NCBI RefSeq assembly: GCF_024171995.1
Contig: NZ_JAMTCT010000002.1
Span: forward strand, 1-64,000
Length of the DNA: 64,000 nucleotides
Direction of reading: 5' to 3'
Origin: Promicromonospora umidemergens
Lineage (GTDB): Bacteria > Actinomycetota > Actinomycetes > Actinomycetales > Cellulomonadaceae
Shown: one piece after another, positions 54,057 through 63,903 of the stretch
How the letters are laid out: each line of letters opens with the position of its first letter
Position numbering within the stretch: the stretch's first letter is position 1
Translations under genes and position numbers: made by a program
The notes under the pieces: model-generated
Seen by the model: the letters and a program-made list of their open reading frames with translations, nothing else
Told to the model about the DNA's origin: nothing
Databases searched by the model: none

Positions 54057-54134
54057 CTCAAGCCTCTGGGCTTGAGGAGAAGTACTAAAGCCTGACGCGT
54101 TGAATGTGTCCACTAAAGCCTCTAGACTTAACTA
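54057..54134 (+). promoter_or_regulatory. Promoter/operator of SatD-like gene with three phased repeats
   Basis: AAGCCT occurs at 54060, 54088 and 54116, exactly 28 bases apart. The first lies in a perfect palindrome CTCAAGCCTCTGGGCTTGAG (54057-54076) and the third in a related imperfect palindrome TAAAGCCTCTAGACTTAA (54114-54131). The promoter is TTGAAT (54100-54105), 17 bp, TAGACT (54123-54128), then six bases to ATG 54135. The third site overlaps the -10, so its binding protein should repress. Autoregulation by the HTH-containing SatD-like product is the simplest hypothesis. Confidence 0.7.
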
Positions 54135-54914
54135 ATGATCGTCATGACCGTCGACCAGCGAGGCTCGACCTACGCGGCCGACCGGGTTCCCGAGATCCTC
54201 GCCGAGCTCGCGCGCCTGACCCGCGGCCACGAGGGGCTCGTGGTGCCGTTCGAGCGCACGGTTGGCGACGAGGTCCAGGGAATCCTCGCGGCCGGGGGCG
54301 CGGGCGCGCAGCTCGCCGTCGACCTCGCTCTCTACCTGCTGCGGGGCCAGGGCTGGAGCATCGGGATCGGCGTCGGTGAGGTCGACGTCCCGCTGCCCGC
54401 CGTGTCGCGCGAGGCACGCGGGTTCGCGTTCTACCGTGCCCGCGACGCCGTGGAGCGGGCCAAGACCCGGAGCAAGGGCATGTCCGTAGCGGTGGAGGGC
54501 CCGCCGCCGGACGCACCGGACCGGATCGCGCAGGACCGGATCGCGCCGGACCGGCCCGCCGCAGAGGACGCCGCACAACCGGACCTGGTCGCCGAGGCCG
54601 AGGCCCTGCTGCGTCTTCTCGCCGCGATTCGTGCGCGCCGGACTCCCCAAGGGTGGGAGGTCGCCGATACGCTCGCCTCGCTGCAGGACAAGCCGGGGCG
54701 GCAGAGAATCGTCGCCCGGTCCCTGAACGTCAGCGAGCAGGCGGTGAGCCAGCGGGTGCGGGCGGCCCTCTGGCACGAAGAAGAAGCGGTACGTCCGATA
54801 GTGGTGCGGCTGCTCGCTGAGCTGAGCAGCTCTGTGATCGTCGAGCCGGATGCCGTGACCGGGCCTGTTGCCGAACCTGGCAAACGCAAGAAGATGAAGC
54901 GCGCGAAGAGCTGA
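54135..54914 (+). CDS. SatD-like protein with C-terminal helix-turn-helix
   Basis: A 259-aa protein. Residues 1-120 resemble the SatD domain: TVDQRGSTYAADRVPEIL, FERTVGDEVQGILAAGG, WSIGIGVGEVDVPLP and FYRARDAVERAK. The order D..GS, GDE, GIG.GE, RA echoes the metal-binding and glycine motifs of class III nucleotidyl cyclases (D..GFT, GD, GIH.GE), but the usual Asn/Arg catalytic pair is not evident, so activity is unproven. An acidic linker with IAQDRIAPDR repeats follows. The C-terminus has a SigJ- or LuxR-like HTH, RQRIVARSLNVSEQAVSQRV, and ends in a Lys-rich tail. The start is leaderless (TAGACT, six bases). A membrane-protein gene follows after 16 bases, as with SatD/SatE pairs. Confidence 0.72.
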   Translation: MIVMTVDQRGSTYAADRVPEILAELARLTRGHEGLVVPFERTVGDEVQGILAAGGAGAQLAVDLALYLLRGQGWSIGIGVGEVDVPLPAVSREARGFAFYRARDAVERAKTRSKGMSVAVEGPPPDAPDRIAQDRIAPDRPAAEDAAQPDLVAEAEALLRLLAAIRARRTPQGWEVADTLASLQDKPGRQRIVARSLNVSEQAVSQRVRAALWHEEEAVRPIVVRLLAELSSSVIVEPDAVTGPVAEPGKRKKMKRAKS

Positions 54915-54930
54915 GGGGAAACGTCGCACC

Positions 54931-55452
54931 GTGACCTGGGAAATGCTGGAGAACATCGACGGGTGGCGCTGGGTCGCGGCGGTAGCGATCTGGCTGGTCA
55001 CCCTGCTGCTGAGCGTCGTCGTGGGATCGTGGGTGGTGCCCTGGGTGCTGCGCCGGGCCAGCGGGGGAGACCTGCCCTGGGCGCGCTACGAGCCGCCGAT
55101 CCTCCCGCAGGCGTTGGAGTCGGGCGATGACGGCGGGGTCTCCCTGCCGGGAGAGTCGGGTGACGGCGGCGAGCCGCCGTCGGGCACCATGAACCCGCAC
55201 GCCATGGCGATCCTGCGCGGGGGCGCATGGCTCGGGCTGCTGGAACGGCTGGCGATCACCGGAGCCCTCCTCGCCGGCTACCCCTACGGGATAGCGGTGG
55301 TGGTGGCGATCAAGGGCCTGGGCCGCTACGCGGAGCTGCGCGACCAGCCGATCGCGTCGGAGCGATTCGTCGTGGGCACGCTCGCCTCGCTCATCTGGTC
55401 GGTCGCGATGGGCCTCCTGGGGCTCGTGGCGATCAATGCGCTGGTGGTCTGA
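54931..55452 (+). CDS. Membrane protein paired with the SatD-like gene
   Basis: A 173-aa protein with about four helices: one at the N-terminus ([20 protein letters not shown]), then a hydrophilic Gly/Asp-rich stretch (about 45-80), then [20 protein letters not shown] with [20 protein letters not shown], and a last helix in [20 protein letters not shown]. The segment [20 protein letters not shown] before the last helix looks like a conserved cytoplasmic signature of actinobacterial proteins found beside SatD-like genes. GTG 54931 has only a distant AGGGG; coupling with the upstream gene is likely. Function unknown; it may be the membrane output or sensor of the SatD-like protein. Confidence 0.7.
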   Translation: MTWEMLENIDGWRWVAAVAIWLVTLLLSVVVGSWVVPWVLRRASGGDLPWARYEPPILPQALESGDDGGVSLPGESGDGGEPPSGTMNPHAMAILRGGAWLGLLERLAITGALLAGYPYGIAVVVAIKGLGRYAELRDQPIASERFVVGTLASLIWSVAMGLLGLVAINALVV

Positions 55453-55483
55453 CCGGTAGGCCGGCGTGCTCGCCGCCGTCCGT

Positions 55484-55489
55484 TAGACT
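55484..55489 (+). promoter_or_regulatory. efp promoter -10
   Basis: TAGACT at 55484-55489 is a strong -10 candidate and gives efp a leader of about 90 nt, with CAGGAAG as the ribosome binding site eight bases before GTG 55587. No leader structure of note was seen. Confidence 0.5.
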
Positions 55490-55586
55490 TGACCGCTGCT
55501 GCTTGACACCTTCGCTTGATCACCCCAGCCGCCGGCTCCCTGTCGGCGTGCCCTGGGTACACCTTCACCGACACAGGAAGACGAAC

Positions 55587-56150
55587 GTGGCTACCTCCAA
55601 CGACATCAAGAACGGCACCGTGCTCCGGATCGACGGCAACCTCTGGTCGGTCATCGAATTCCAGCATGTCAAGCCGGGCAAGGGTGGAGCGTTCGTCCGA
55701 ACGAAGATGAAGAACGTGCTGTCCGGCAAGGTCGTCGACAAGACGTTCAACGCGGGCATCAAGGTCGAGACGGCCAACGTCGACCGCCGCGACTTCCAGT
55801 ACCTGTACATGGACGGTGAGGACTTCGTCTTCATGGACACCGACACGTACGACCAGGTGAACGTGTCCTCGGCGACCGTCGGCGACGCGAAGGACTACAT
55901 GCTCGAGGGCATGAACGTCATGCTGGCCTCGAACGACGGCACGCCGCTCTACATCGAGCTCCCGACGTCCGTCGTCCTGCAGATCACGTACACGGAGCCG
56001 GGCCTCCAGGGCGACCGTTCCACCGGTGGCACCAAGCCGGCGACCCTCGAGACGGGCGCGGAGATCCAGGTCCCGCTGTTCCTCGAGCAGGGTGTCAAGG
56101 TCAAGGTCGACACCCGCACGGGTGACTACCTCGGCCGCGTCACGGACTGA
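55587..56150 (+). CDS. efp: Elongation factor P
   Basis: A 187-aa translation factor that relieves ribosome stalling at polyproline. The length is exactly that of the family. The N-terminal KOW-like domain carries [20 protein letters not shown], with the Lys of PGKGG at the loop tip that is modified in some bacteria. OB domains follow ([40 protein letters not shown]), and the end [13 protein letters not shown] is the EF-P C-terminal signature. GTG 55587 follows AGGAAG. nusB follows after 56 bases, the usual actinobacterial order. Confidence 0.97.
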   Translation: MATSNDIKNGTVLRIDGNLWSVIEFQHVKPGKGGAFVRTKMKNVLSGKVVDKTFNAGIKVETANVDRRDFQYLYMDGEDFVFMDTDTYDQVNVSSATVGDAKDYMLEGMNVMLASNDGTPLYIELPTSVVLQITYTEPGLQGDRSTGGTKPATLETGAEIQVPLFLEQGVKVKVDTRTGDYLGRVTD

Positions 56151-56170
56151 CGCGCAGCAGCCCTCCAGCA

Positions 56171-56196
56171 GGTTTCGTAGCAGGCTTTTCGTAGCA
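56171..56196 (+). repeat. Short direct repeat before nusB
   Basis: TTTCGTAGCAG occurs twice in tandem-like spacing in the efp-nusB gap (about 56170-56195). Meaning unknown; it may be slippage. Confidence 0.5.
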
Positions 56197-56206
56197 GAGA
56201 GAGACC

Positions 56207-56623
56207 ATGGGCGCACGCACCAAGGCGCGTAAGCGCGCCGCCGACATCCTCTTCGAGGCGGAGCAGCGGGGTATCGACCCGTTGAAGCTCCTCGCCGACC
56301 GCGTGGCCGTTCCGCACACCGAGGCGGCCGTGCCGCAGTACACGGTCGACATCGTCGAGGGTGTGGTCGCCAACCGCGACCGCATCGACGAGGTGCTGGA
56401 GACGTACTCACAGGGCTGGACCCTCCAGCGCATGCCCGCGGTCGACCGCGCGCTGTTGCGGATCGGCTCGTGGGAGGTCCTCTTCAACGACGAGGTGCCC
56501 GACGCCGTCGCGCTGGACGAGGCGGTCGACCTCGCCGGCGACCTGTCGACGGACGACTCGCCGGCCTTCGTGAACGGCCTGCTCGGCCGGGTCAAGGACC
56601 TGAAGCCGACCCTGCTGGCATGA
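56207..56623 (+). CDS. nusB: Transcription antitermination protein NusB
   Basis: A 138-aa all-helical protein that, with S10 (NusE), forms the rRNA antitermination complex binding boxA. The start MGARTKARKRAADILFEAEQ is the arginine-rich first helix. VEGVVANRDRIDEVLETYSQ, GWTLQRMPAVDRALLRIGSW and PDAVALDEAVDLAGDLSTDD with SPAFVNGLLGRV match NusB throughout. Purine-rich GCAGAGAGAGA precedes ATG 56207. Likely in one transcript with efp. Confidence 0.96.
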   Translation: MGARTKARKRAADILFEAEQRGIDPLKLLADRVAVPHTEAAVPQYTVDIVEGVVANRDRIDEVLETYSQGWTLQRMPAVDRALLRIGSWEVLFNDEVPDAVALDEAVDLAGDLSTDDSPAFVNGLLGRVKDLKPTLLA

Positions 56624-56647
56624 GCGCGGCCTAGGCCGACAGTACGC

Positions 56648-57913
56648 GTGAGCACCGGTCCCGGCGCTGAACGGTTCGACGAGCGACGTCTGCTCGTGGC
56701 TCTGTTCGGCGCCGGGACCGCTGCGTTCGCGCAGCTCTATGCGCCGCAGTCCGTCCTGCCCGACGCCGCCCGCGAGCTCGCGACGTCGGCCTCGGCGACG
56801 GCGCTGCTCGTCTCCGCCGCGACCCTTGGCCTCGCCGCGGGTGTGCTGCCCTGGGCGTGGGTGGCCGACCGTATCGGACGTGTCCGGGCGATGACCGTGG
56901 CGATGCTCGGCGCGACGGTCGTCGGGCTCGCGGTCCCGTTCGCTCCGTCGTTCGGCCTGATCGTCGCCGGGCGGGCCGTCGAAGGGCTGCTCGTGGCGGG
57001 CGTCCCCGCCGTCGCCATGGCCTACCTGACCGAGATGCTGCCGGCGTCCGTGGTGCCGCGCGCGGCCGGGACGTACGTGGCGGGCACGTCGATGGGTGGC
57101 CTGCTGGGTCGGCTGGTCTCGGGCGGCGTCGCAGAGCTCTTCGGTTGGCGCGCTGGGGTGGGGGCGGTCGCTGTCGCATGCCTGCTCGCCGCAGGGTTGT
57201 TCATCTGGCTGGCACCACGGGATCCCGTGCGGCGGGACGGCGGGCCGGGTCGCCGTGGCGCAGCGGCCCCTGGCGCAGCGGCCGGACCCGATTCCGCAAC
57301 AGGTTCCGAACCGGGTACGGGCGCAGCGCACGCAGCCGGACCCGCGGGACGGGCGGGCCGGTTCCGGGCCTTGCTCAGTCCGCGCCTGCTCGTGCTCGAC
57401 GCACAGGGCCTGCTGCTCATGGGCGGCTTCGTCGCGGTCTACAACTACCTCGGCTTCCGCCTGACCGACGAGCCGTTCGGGCTGTCGTCCGGCGTGGTGA
57501 GCCTCGTGTTCCTTGCGTACCTGGCCGGGACGTGGTCGTCGGCGCGGACGGGGCGCCTCGTGGTCCGGTACGGGCGGCGCCGGGTGCTGATCGTCTCGAC
57601 CGGGGTCATGGCGCTCGGGGTGGTGGCCACGCTGTCGGGCTGGCTGCCGCTCGTCCTGGCGGGCCTGGTGGTGCTGACCGCCGGGTTCTTCGGTGCGCAC
57701 GCGGTGGCGAGCGGCTGGACGCCGGTCGCCGCGCCGCAGGCCCGGACCCAGGCGGCCGCAGTCTACAACCTGGCGTACTACGCGGGGTCGAGCGTGTTCG
57801 GCTGGCTCGGCGGCGTCGGCTACGCCCTGGCCGGCTGGCCCGGGACGGTGGGGATGGTGCTCGCGCTGGTGGCCGTCGCCACAGGGCTGGCGGCAGCAGT
57901 GCTCCGGGACTGA
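56648..57913 (+). CDS. MFS transporter (YnfM-like, 12 helices)
   Basis: A 421-aa major facilitator. Helix 1 is LVALFGAGTAAFAQLYAPQS, motif A is WVADRIGRVRAMTVAMLGAT, and helix 4 FGLIVAGRAVEGLLVAGVPA is followed by VAMAYLTEMLP. The central cytoplasmic loop is long and Ala/Gly/Pro-rich (about 190-240, with GAAAPGAAAGPDSATGSEPG). The second half starts LLVLDAQGLLLMGGFVAVYN. Most like arabinose/multidrug exporters such as YnfM or CmlA-type; substrate unknown. GTG 56648 is 25 bases after nusB. The gene and the following SRPBCC/ArsR pair interrupt the usual nusB-to-pyrR spacing. Confidence 0.85.
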   Translation: MSTGPGAERFDERRLLVALFGAGTAAFAQLYAPQSVLPDAARELATSASATALLVSAATLGLAAGVLPWAWVADRIGRVRAMTVAMLGATVVGLAVPFAPSFGLIVAGRAVEGLLVAGVPAVAMAYLTEMLPASVVPRAAGTYVAGTSMGGLLGRLVSGGVAELFGWRAGVGAVAVACLLAAGLFIWLAPRDPVRRDGGPGRRGAAAPGAAAGPDSATGSEPGTGAAHAAGPAGRAGRFRALLSPRLLVLDAQGLLLMGGFVAVYNYLGFRLTDEPFGLSSGVVSLVFLAYLAGTWSSARTGRLVVRYGRRRVLIVSTGVMALGVVATLSGWLPLVLAGLVVLTAGFFGAHAVASGWTPVAAPQARTQAAAVYNLAYYAGSSVFGWLGGVGYALAGWPGTVGMVLALVAVATGLAAAVLRD

Positions 57914-57960
57914 CGCCGGCCGGGCGGTGCCGGGACGGCCGCCGCCTGGCACCATCAAGT

Positions 57961-58024
57961 GCAACCCAGAGGTTGCGCATATGCCCACCCCTGGTGCATG
58001 ATAAACCTGCAACCGATCGGTTGC
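57961..58024. promoter_or_regulatory. Twin operators GCAACC-N4-GGTTGC around the SRPBCC-arsR promoter
   Basis: Two palindromes share identical arms: GCAACC-CAGA-GGTTGC (57961-57976) and the fully symmetric GCAACCGATCGGTTGC (58009-58024), 48 bases apart. Between them lie TTGCGC (57973-57978) and CATGAT (57997-58002) with an 18-bp spacer, so one site overlaps the -35 and the other the transcription start. This is the layout of a repressor-controlled promoter; the ArsR-family gene in the same operon is the natural candidate. Confidence 0.75.
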
Positions 58025-58047
58025 GGAACTGTCTATCGGAGGAAGCC

Positions 58048-58521
58048 ATGACCACCACACAGCCCGGCGCTACCGTCGACCTCGACGCACGATCCATCAC
58101 CCGCACCGTCCGGGTCGCCGCCCTGCCGGAGGCGGTCTGGCGCGTACTCTCCGAGCCCGAGCACGTCGCGGGCTGGTTCGGGGACGAGTGCGAGACCGAC
58201 GACGGCGGTCCGCTCGCCGTCGGCACCAAGGGCCGGCTGCACTTCGAGGGCTACGGCTGGTCCGTCTTCGAGGTCACCCGGGCCGAGCTGGGTCGACTGC
58301 TCGCCTATCGCTGGGGTCAGTCGGCCGACGAGCCCGAGCGCATGACCGAGGCCGAGTTCACCCTGCGGCCCGACGGCGACGGCACCTACCTCACGGTGCA
58401 CGAGACCGGTTTCAGCGGCGACACCGACGACGCCGTGCGCGCGGCCCTGGAGGGCAACCGGGGGGGCTGGGACGCCGAGCTGGACGAGCTGGTCGAGTAC
58501 GTCGAGTCGCGCGCGTGGTGA
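58048..58521 (+). CDS. SRPBCC (AHSA1/START-like) domain protein
   Basis: A 157-aa single-domain protein of the Bet v1-like fold. ITRTVRVAALPEAVWRVLSE, PEHVAGWFGDECETDDGGPL, SVFEVTRAELGRLLAYRWGQ and LTVHETGFSGDTDDAVRAAL followed by GGWDAELDELVEYVE are the AHSA1-type landmarks. Such proteins bind hydrophobic ligands. ATG 58048 has CGGAGG seven bases upstream. The stop overlaps the ArsR start (GTGA). ArsR plus SRPBCC pairs are common and often respond to small organic effectors; the ligand is unknown. Confidence 0.88.
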   Translation: MTTTQPGATVDLDARSITRTVRVAALPEAVWRVLSEPEHVAGWFGDECETDDGGPLAVGTKGRLHFEGYGWSVFEVTRAELGRLLAYRWGQSADEPERMTEAEFTLRPDGDGTYLTVHETGFSGDTDDAVRAALEGNRGGWDAELDELVEYVESRAW

Positions 58522-58862
58522 GCCCGGGCGCCTCGGCGGGCTCGCCCGTCGCGGCGTTCGCCGCGCTGGCCGACGAGACGCGCTGGACGGTGCTGGAGAC
58601 GCTGGCGCAGGACGACGGCGCGACAGGTCTGACGGCGTCGGCCCTGGCGGATCGTCTGCCGGTCACCCGGCAGGCGATCGCCAAGCACCTGGCGGTGCTC
58701 GAGACGGCCGGGCTGGTCGAGTCGCAGACGGTGGGCCGCGAGCGCCGCTACCGCGCCCTGGGCGCCGCGCTGACGGCGCTGGGCCGGCGGCTGGAGCGCA
58801 TCGGAGACGCGTGGGAGACCCGCCTGGCCCGCATAGCGCGGATAGCAGAAACCCTCACGTGA
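58518..58862 (+). CDS. ArsR-family transcriptional regulator
   Basis: A 114-aa winged-helix repressor. AFAALADETRWTVLETLAQD begins the fold, SALADRLPVTRQAIAKHLAV and LETAGLVESQTVGRERRYRA give the recognition helix and wing. There are no cysteines, so it is not a metal-thiolate sensor. It begins inside the SRPBCC stop codon, which implies coupled, stoichiometric production, and probably represses the shared promoter through the twin GCAACC-N4-GGTTGC sites. Confidence 0.88.
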   Translation: MSPGASAGSPVAAFAALADETRWTVLETLAQDDGATGLTASALADRLPVTRQAIAKHLAVLETAGLVESQTVGRERRYRALGAALTALGRRLERIGDAWETRLARIARIAETLT

Positions 58863-58948
58863 CCGGTGCGCGAGGCGGCGCGGGTGTGAGAAAGGCCGCC
58901 TTCGCACCGGCATCCGGCGCGTGTCCAGCAGGTTAAGGTGGTGGCTGT

Positions 58949-60677
<1,729 letters not shown>

Positions 60678-60681
<4 letters not shown>

Positions 60682-62036
60682 GCGCCCCTTCAACCACGAC
60701 CTACGTGCTGCGTGGGGTGCTTCCCTACGGCACGGACGCTGTCGACGTCGTCCTGGCGGACGGAGTGATCGCCGCGATCGGGGCTCCCGGCACCGTCGAG
60801 GTGCCCGAGAGCGCCCGCGAGGTCCGCGCGGAGGGGCACGTGCTCCTGCCCGGGCTGGTCGACCTGCACACGCACCTGCGCGAGCCCGGCCGGGAGGACG
60901 CCGAGACGGTGTTCTCCGGCACCCGGGCCGCCGCCGCGGGCGGGTTCACGGCCGTGCACGCCATGGCGAACACGACGCCGACGCAGGACACCGCGGGTGT
61001 TGTCGAGCAGGTGTACCGGCTGGGCCAGGAGGCCGGCTGGGTCGACGTGCACCCCGTCGGCGCGGTGACCGTGGGCCTGGGTGGCGAGAAGCTCGCCGAG
61101 CTGGGCGCCATGGCCGACTCCGCCGCCCGCGTCCGCGTCTTCTCCGACGACGGCAAGTGCGTGCACGACCCGGTCCTGATGCGCCGCGCGCTGGAGTACG
61201 TCAAGGCGTTCGACGGCGTCGTGGCCCAGCACGCGCAGGAGCCGCGGCTGACCGAGGGCGCGCAGATGAACGAGGGCGTCGTCTCCGCGCAGATCGGCCT
61301 GACGGGCTGGCCCGCGGTCGCGGAGGAGTCGATCATCGCCCGCGACGTGCTGCTCGCCGAGCACGTGGGCTCGCGCCTGCACGTGTGCCACCTGTCCACC
61401 GCCGGGTCCGTGGAGATCATCCGCTGGGCCAAGGGCCGCGGCATCGACGTGACCGCCGAGGTGACGCCGCACCACCTGGTGCTGACCGACGACCTCGCCC
61501 GGGACTACGACCCGGTGTTCAAGGTCAACCCGCCGCTGCGTACCGCCAAGGACGTCGAGGCGGTCCGCGCGGGCCTTGCCGACGGCACCATCGACATCGT
61601 CGCCACCGACCACGCCCCGCACCCGGTCGAGGACAAGGACTGCGAGTGGTCGTCGGCCGCGTTCGGCATGACCGGCCTGGAGACCGCGCTGTCCGTCGTG
61701 CAGCAGACCATGGTCGACACCGGCCGCATGACCTGGGCCGACGTCGCCCGCGTGCTGTCGGAGAACCCGGCCCGCATCGGCCGGATCACCGGGAGCCAGG
61801 GCCGCCCCGTCGCCGTCGGGGAGCCCGCGAACCTGACCCTGGTCGACCCGGCCGCCACCCGCGCGATCGAGGGCCGTACCCAGGTCACGGCCAGCGACAA
61901 CACGCCGTTCGCGGGCATGGAGCTGCCGGGCCGCGTGGTCGCCACGTTCCTGCGCGGCCGCGCGACGGTCCTCGACGGCACGGTCGTCGACGGCACAGCG
62001 ATCGACGCCAAGAGCCTCGAAGGAGCCACCCGATGA
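60678..62036 (+). CDS. pyrC: Dihydroorotase
   Basis: A 452-aa class I dihydroorotase of the amidohydrolase superfamily. Metal-binding HxH is in [20 protein letters not shown], the next His residues are in QHAQEPRL and [34 protein letters not shown] is characteristic, and the catalytic Asp is in [15 protein letters not shown]. Length fits the family. GTG 60678 overlaps pyrB and the stop overlaps the next gene (ATGA), so the whole operon is translationally coupled. Confidence 0.96.
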
Positions 62037-62644
62037 AGATCCTCGCCGTCGCCCTGCTGGTCGCCCTCGCGATCTTCCTGGTGCTGTACGTGACCCTCAT
62101 CGGCCGACGTCGGCTCGCGCAGCGCACCACCGCCCTCGTGCCCCGGCCGCCGGCGGCGCCCGGCGCGGACCAGGTGGGCCCTGTGCAGTTCGGTCCCCTC
62201 GAGGCGGTCTACGTGTCCACCACGCTGCACGGCGACTGGCTCGCCCGCGTCGGCGCGCACGGCCTGGGCGACCGGTCGAACGCGCTCGTGACCGTGCACG
62301 GGAACGGCTCTGGGAACGACGGCGGTGTCCTGGTCGAGCGCGACGGCACCGAGGACCTGTGGGTGCCCGTGACCGCGATCCGCAGCGCGGGCCTCGCCCC
62401 GGGCATGGCGGGCAAGTACGTCGGCGCCGACGGCCTCGTCGTCCTCACCTGGGCAGTCCCAGCGGCCGACGACGTCGCGGCGGCCCTCGTCGACACCGGG
62501 CTGCGCACCCGACGCGCCGAGGACCGCGGCGCGCTCGTCGACGCGGTCCGACACCTGCTCGCCGCTCAGCAGCCCACGCAGTCACAGCAGCACCCCCAGC
62601 AGGAACCGCACCAGCAGGACCCGCACCAGCAGGAGGCCCGGTGA
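62033..62644 (+). CDS. PH-like domain membrane protein of pyr operon (Rv1382-like)
   Basis: A 203-aa protein with one N-terminal helix ([20 protein letters not shown]) and a soluble beta-rich PH-like domain ([60 protein letters not shown]). The C-terminus is a Gln/His/Pro repeat ([16 protein letters not shown]). Genes of this type lie between pyrC and carA in many actinobacteria, including Mycobacterium, but their role is unknown. ATG 62033 overlaps pyrC and the stop overlaps carA. Confidence 0.8.
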   Translation: MKILAVALLVALAIFLVLYVTLIGRRRLAQRTTALVPRPPAAPGADQVGPVQFGPLEAVYVSTTLHGDWLARVGAHGLGDRSNALVTVHGNGSGNDGGVLVERDGTEDLWVPVTAIRSAGLAPGMAGKYVGADGLVVLTWAVPAADDVAAALVDTGLRTRRAEDRGALVDAVRHLLAAQQPTQSQQHPQQEPHQQDPHQQEAR

Positions 62645-63902
62645 CCATCCCGATGACACCCGCAGCTACGTCCGCAGCCACACCCGCAGCACTGGTACTC
62701 GAGGACGGCACCACGTACCGCGGCCGGGCGTACGGAGCCACCGGCACCACGTTCGGCGAGATCGTGTTCTCCACCGGCATGACCGGCTACCAGGAGACGC
62801 TGACCGACCCGTCGTACCACCGGCAGATCGTCGTCATGACGGCCCCGCACATCGGCAACACCGGTGTCAACGACGAGGACCTGGAGTCGGGTCAGATCTG
62901 GGTCTCCGGCTACGTGGTCCGCGACCCCGCGCGCCGCGTGTCGAGCTGGCGTGCGCAGCACTCGCTCGGCGAGGAGCTCGCCGAGCAGGGCATCGTCGGC
63001 ATCTCCGACGTCGACACCCGGGCCCTGACCCGTCGCCTGCGCGAGGAAGGCGTGATGCGCGCAGGCATCTTCTCCGGCGACGACCTGGTCCGCGGCGGCT
63101 ACCCGCGGCCCGTCGAGGAGCTCGTGGCGCAGGTGCAGGCCTCCCCGCAGATGGCGGGCGCCGACCTGGCCAGCGAGGTCTCCACGACCGAGGCCTACAC
63201 GGTGGAGCCGACGGGCGAGTTCGAGGGCAAGGCCCCCGTCGCCACGGTGGTCGCCGTCGACCTCGGCATCAAGACCATGACACCGGTGCGCCTCGCCGAG
63301 CGCGGCGTGCGCGTCGTCGTCGTGCCGCAGTCCTCCACCGTCGCCGACGTCGAGGCTGCCCTGCCCAGCGACGGCACGCCCGCCGGTGTGTTCTTCTCCA
63401 ACGGCCCCGGCGACCCGAGCGCGTCGGGCCACGAGGTCGAGCTGCTGCGCGCCGTCCTGGACCGCAAGATCCCGTTCTTCGGCATCTGCTTCGGCAACCA
63501 GCTCCTGGGCCGGGCGCTGGGCTACGGCACCTACAAGCTCGGCTACGGCCACCGCGGCATCAACCAGCCGGTGCTCGACCGCACCACCGCCAAGGTGGAG
63601 GTCACCGCCCACAACCACGGCTTCGCCGTCGACGCGCCGCTCGACGACGAAGGCTCCACCGCCCCGCACGACGGCGGCCGCTACGGCCGCGTCGTCGTCT
63701 CCCACATCGGGCTGAACGACCGCGTCGTCGAGGGCCTGACGTGCCTCGACCTGCCTGCCTTCTCGGTGCAGTACCACCCAGAGGCCGCCGCCGGCCCGCA
63801 CGACGCCGCCTACCTGTTCGACCGGTTCGTCGGCCTCCTGACGAACCCGGCGGCGTGGCCGCCCGCTCTCAAGACAGCTACCACCACCGAGGAGAACCAC
63901 TG

Positions 63903-63903
<1 letters not shown>
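62641..63903 (+). CDS. carA: Carbamoyl-phosphate synthase small (glutaminase) subunit
   Basis: A 420-aa amidotransferase subunit that supplies ammonia from glutamine to CarB. The N-terminal CPSase domain starts [20 protein letters not shown] and includes [20 protein letters not shown]. The class I glutaminase domain has [20 protein letters not shown], nucleophile C283 in [12 protein letters not shown], and the His/Glu pair in [23 protein letters not shown] 62641 overlaps the previous stop; an ATG twelve bases later is possible. The TGA overlaps carB. Confidence 0.96.

Noticed and set aside
53308-55452. A complete, canonical Pycsar system
   Set aside because: The effector-like gene is credible, but no standard PycC uridylate or cytidylate cyclase is present. 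The SatD-like protein only echoes cyclase motifs and is divergent rather than co-transcribed. It is kept as a hypothesis, not annotated as a system.
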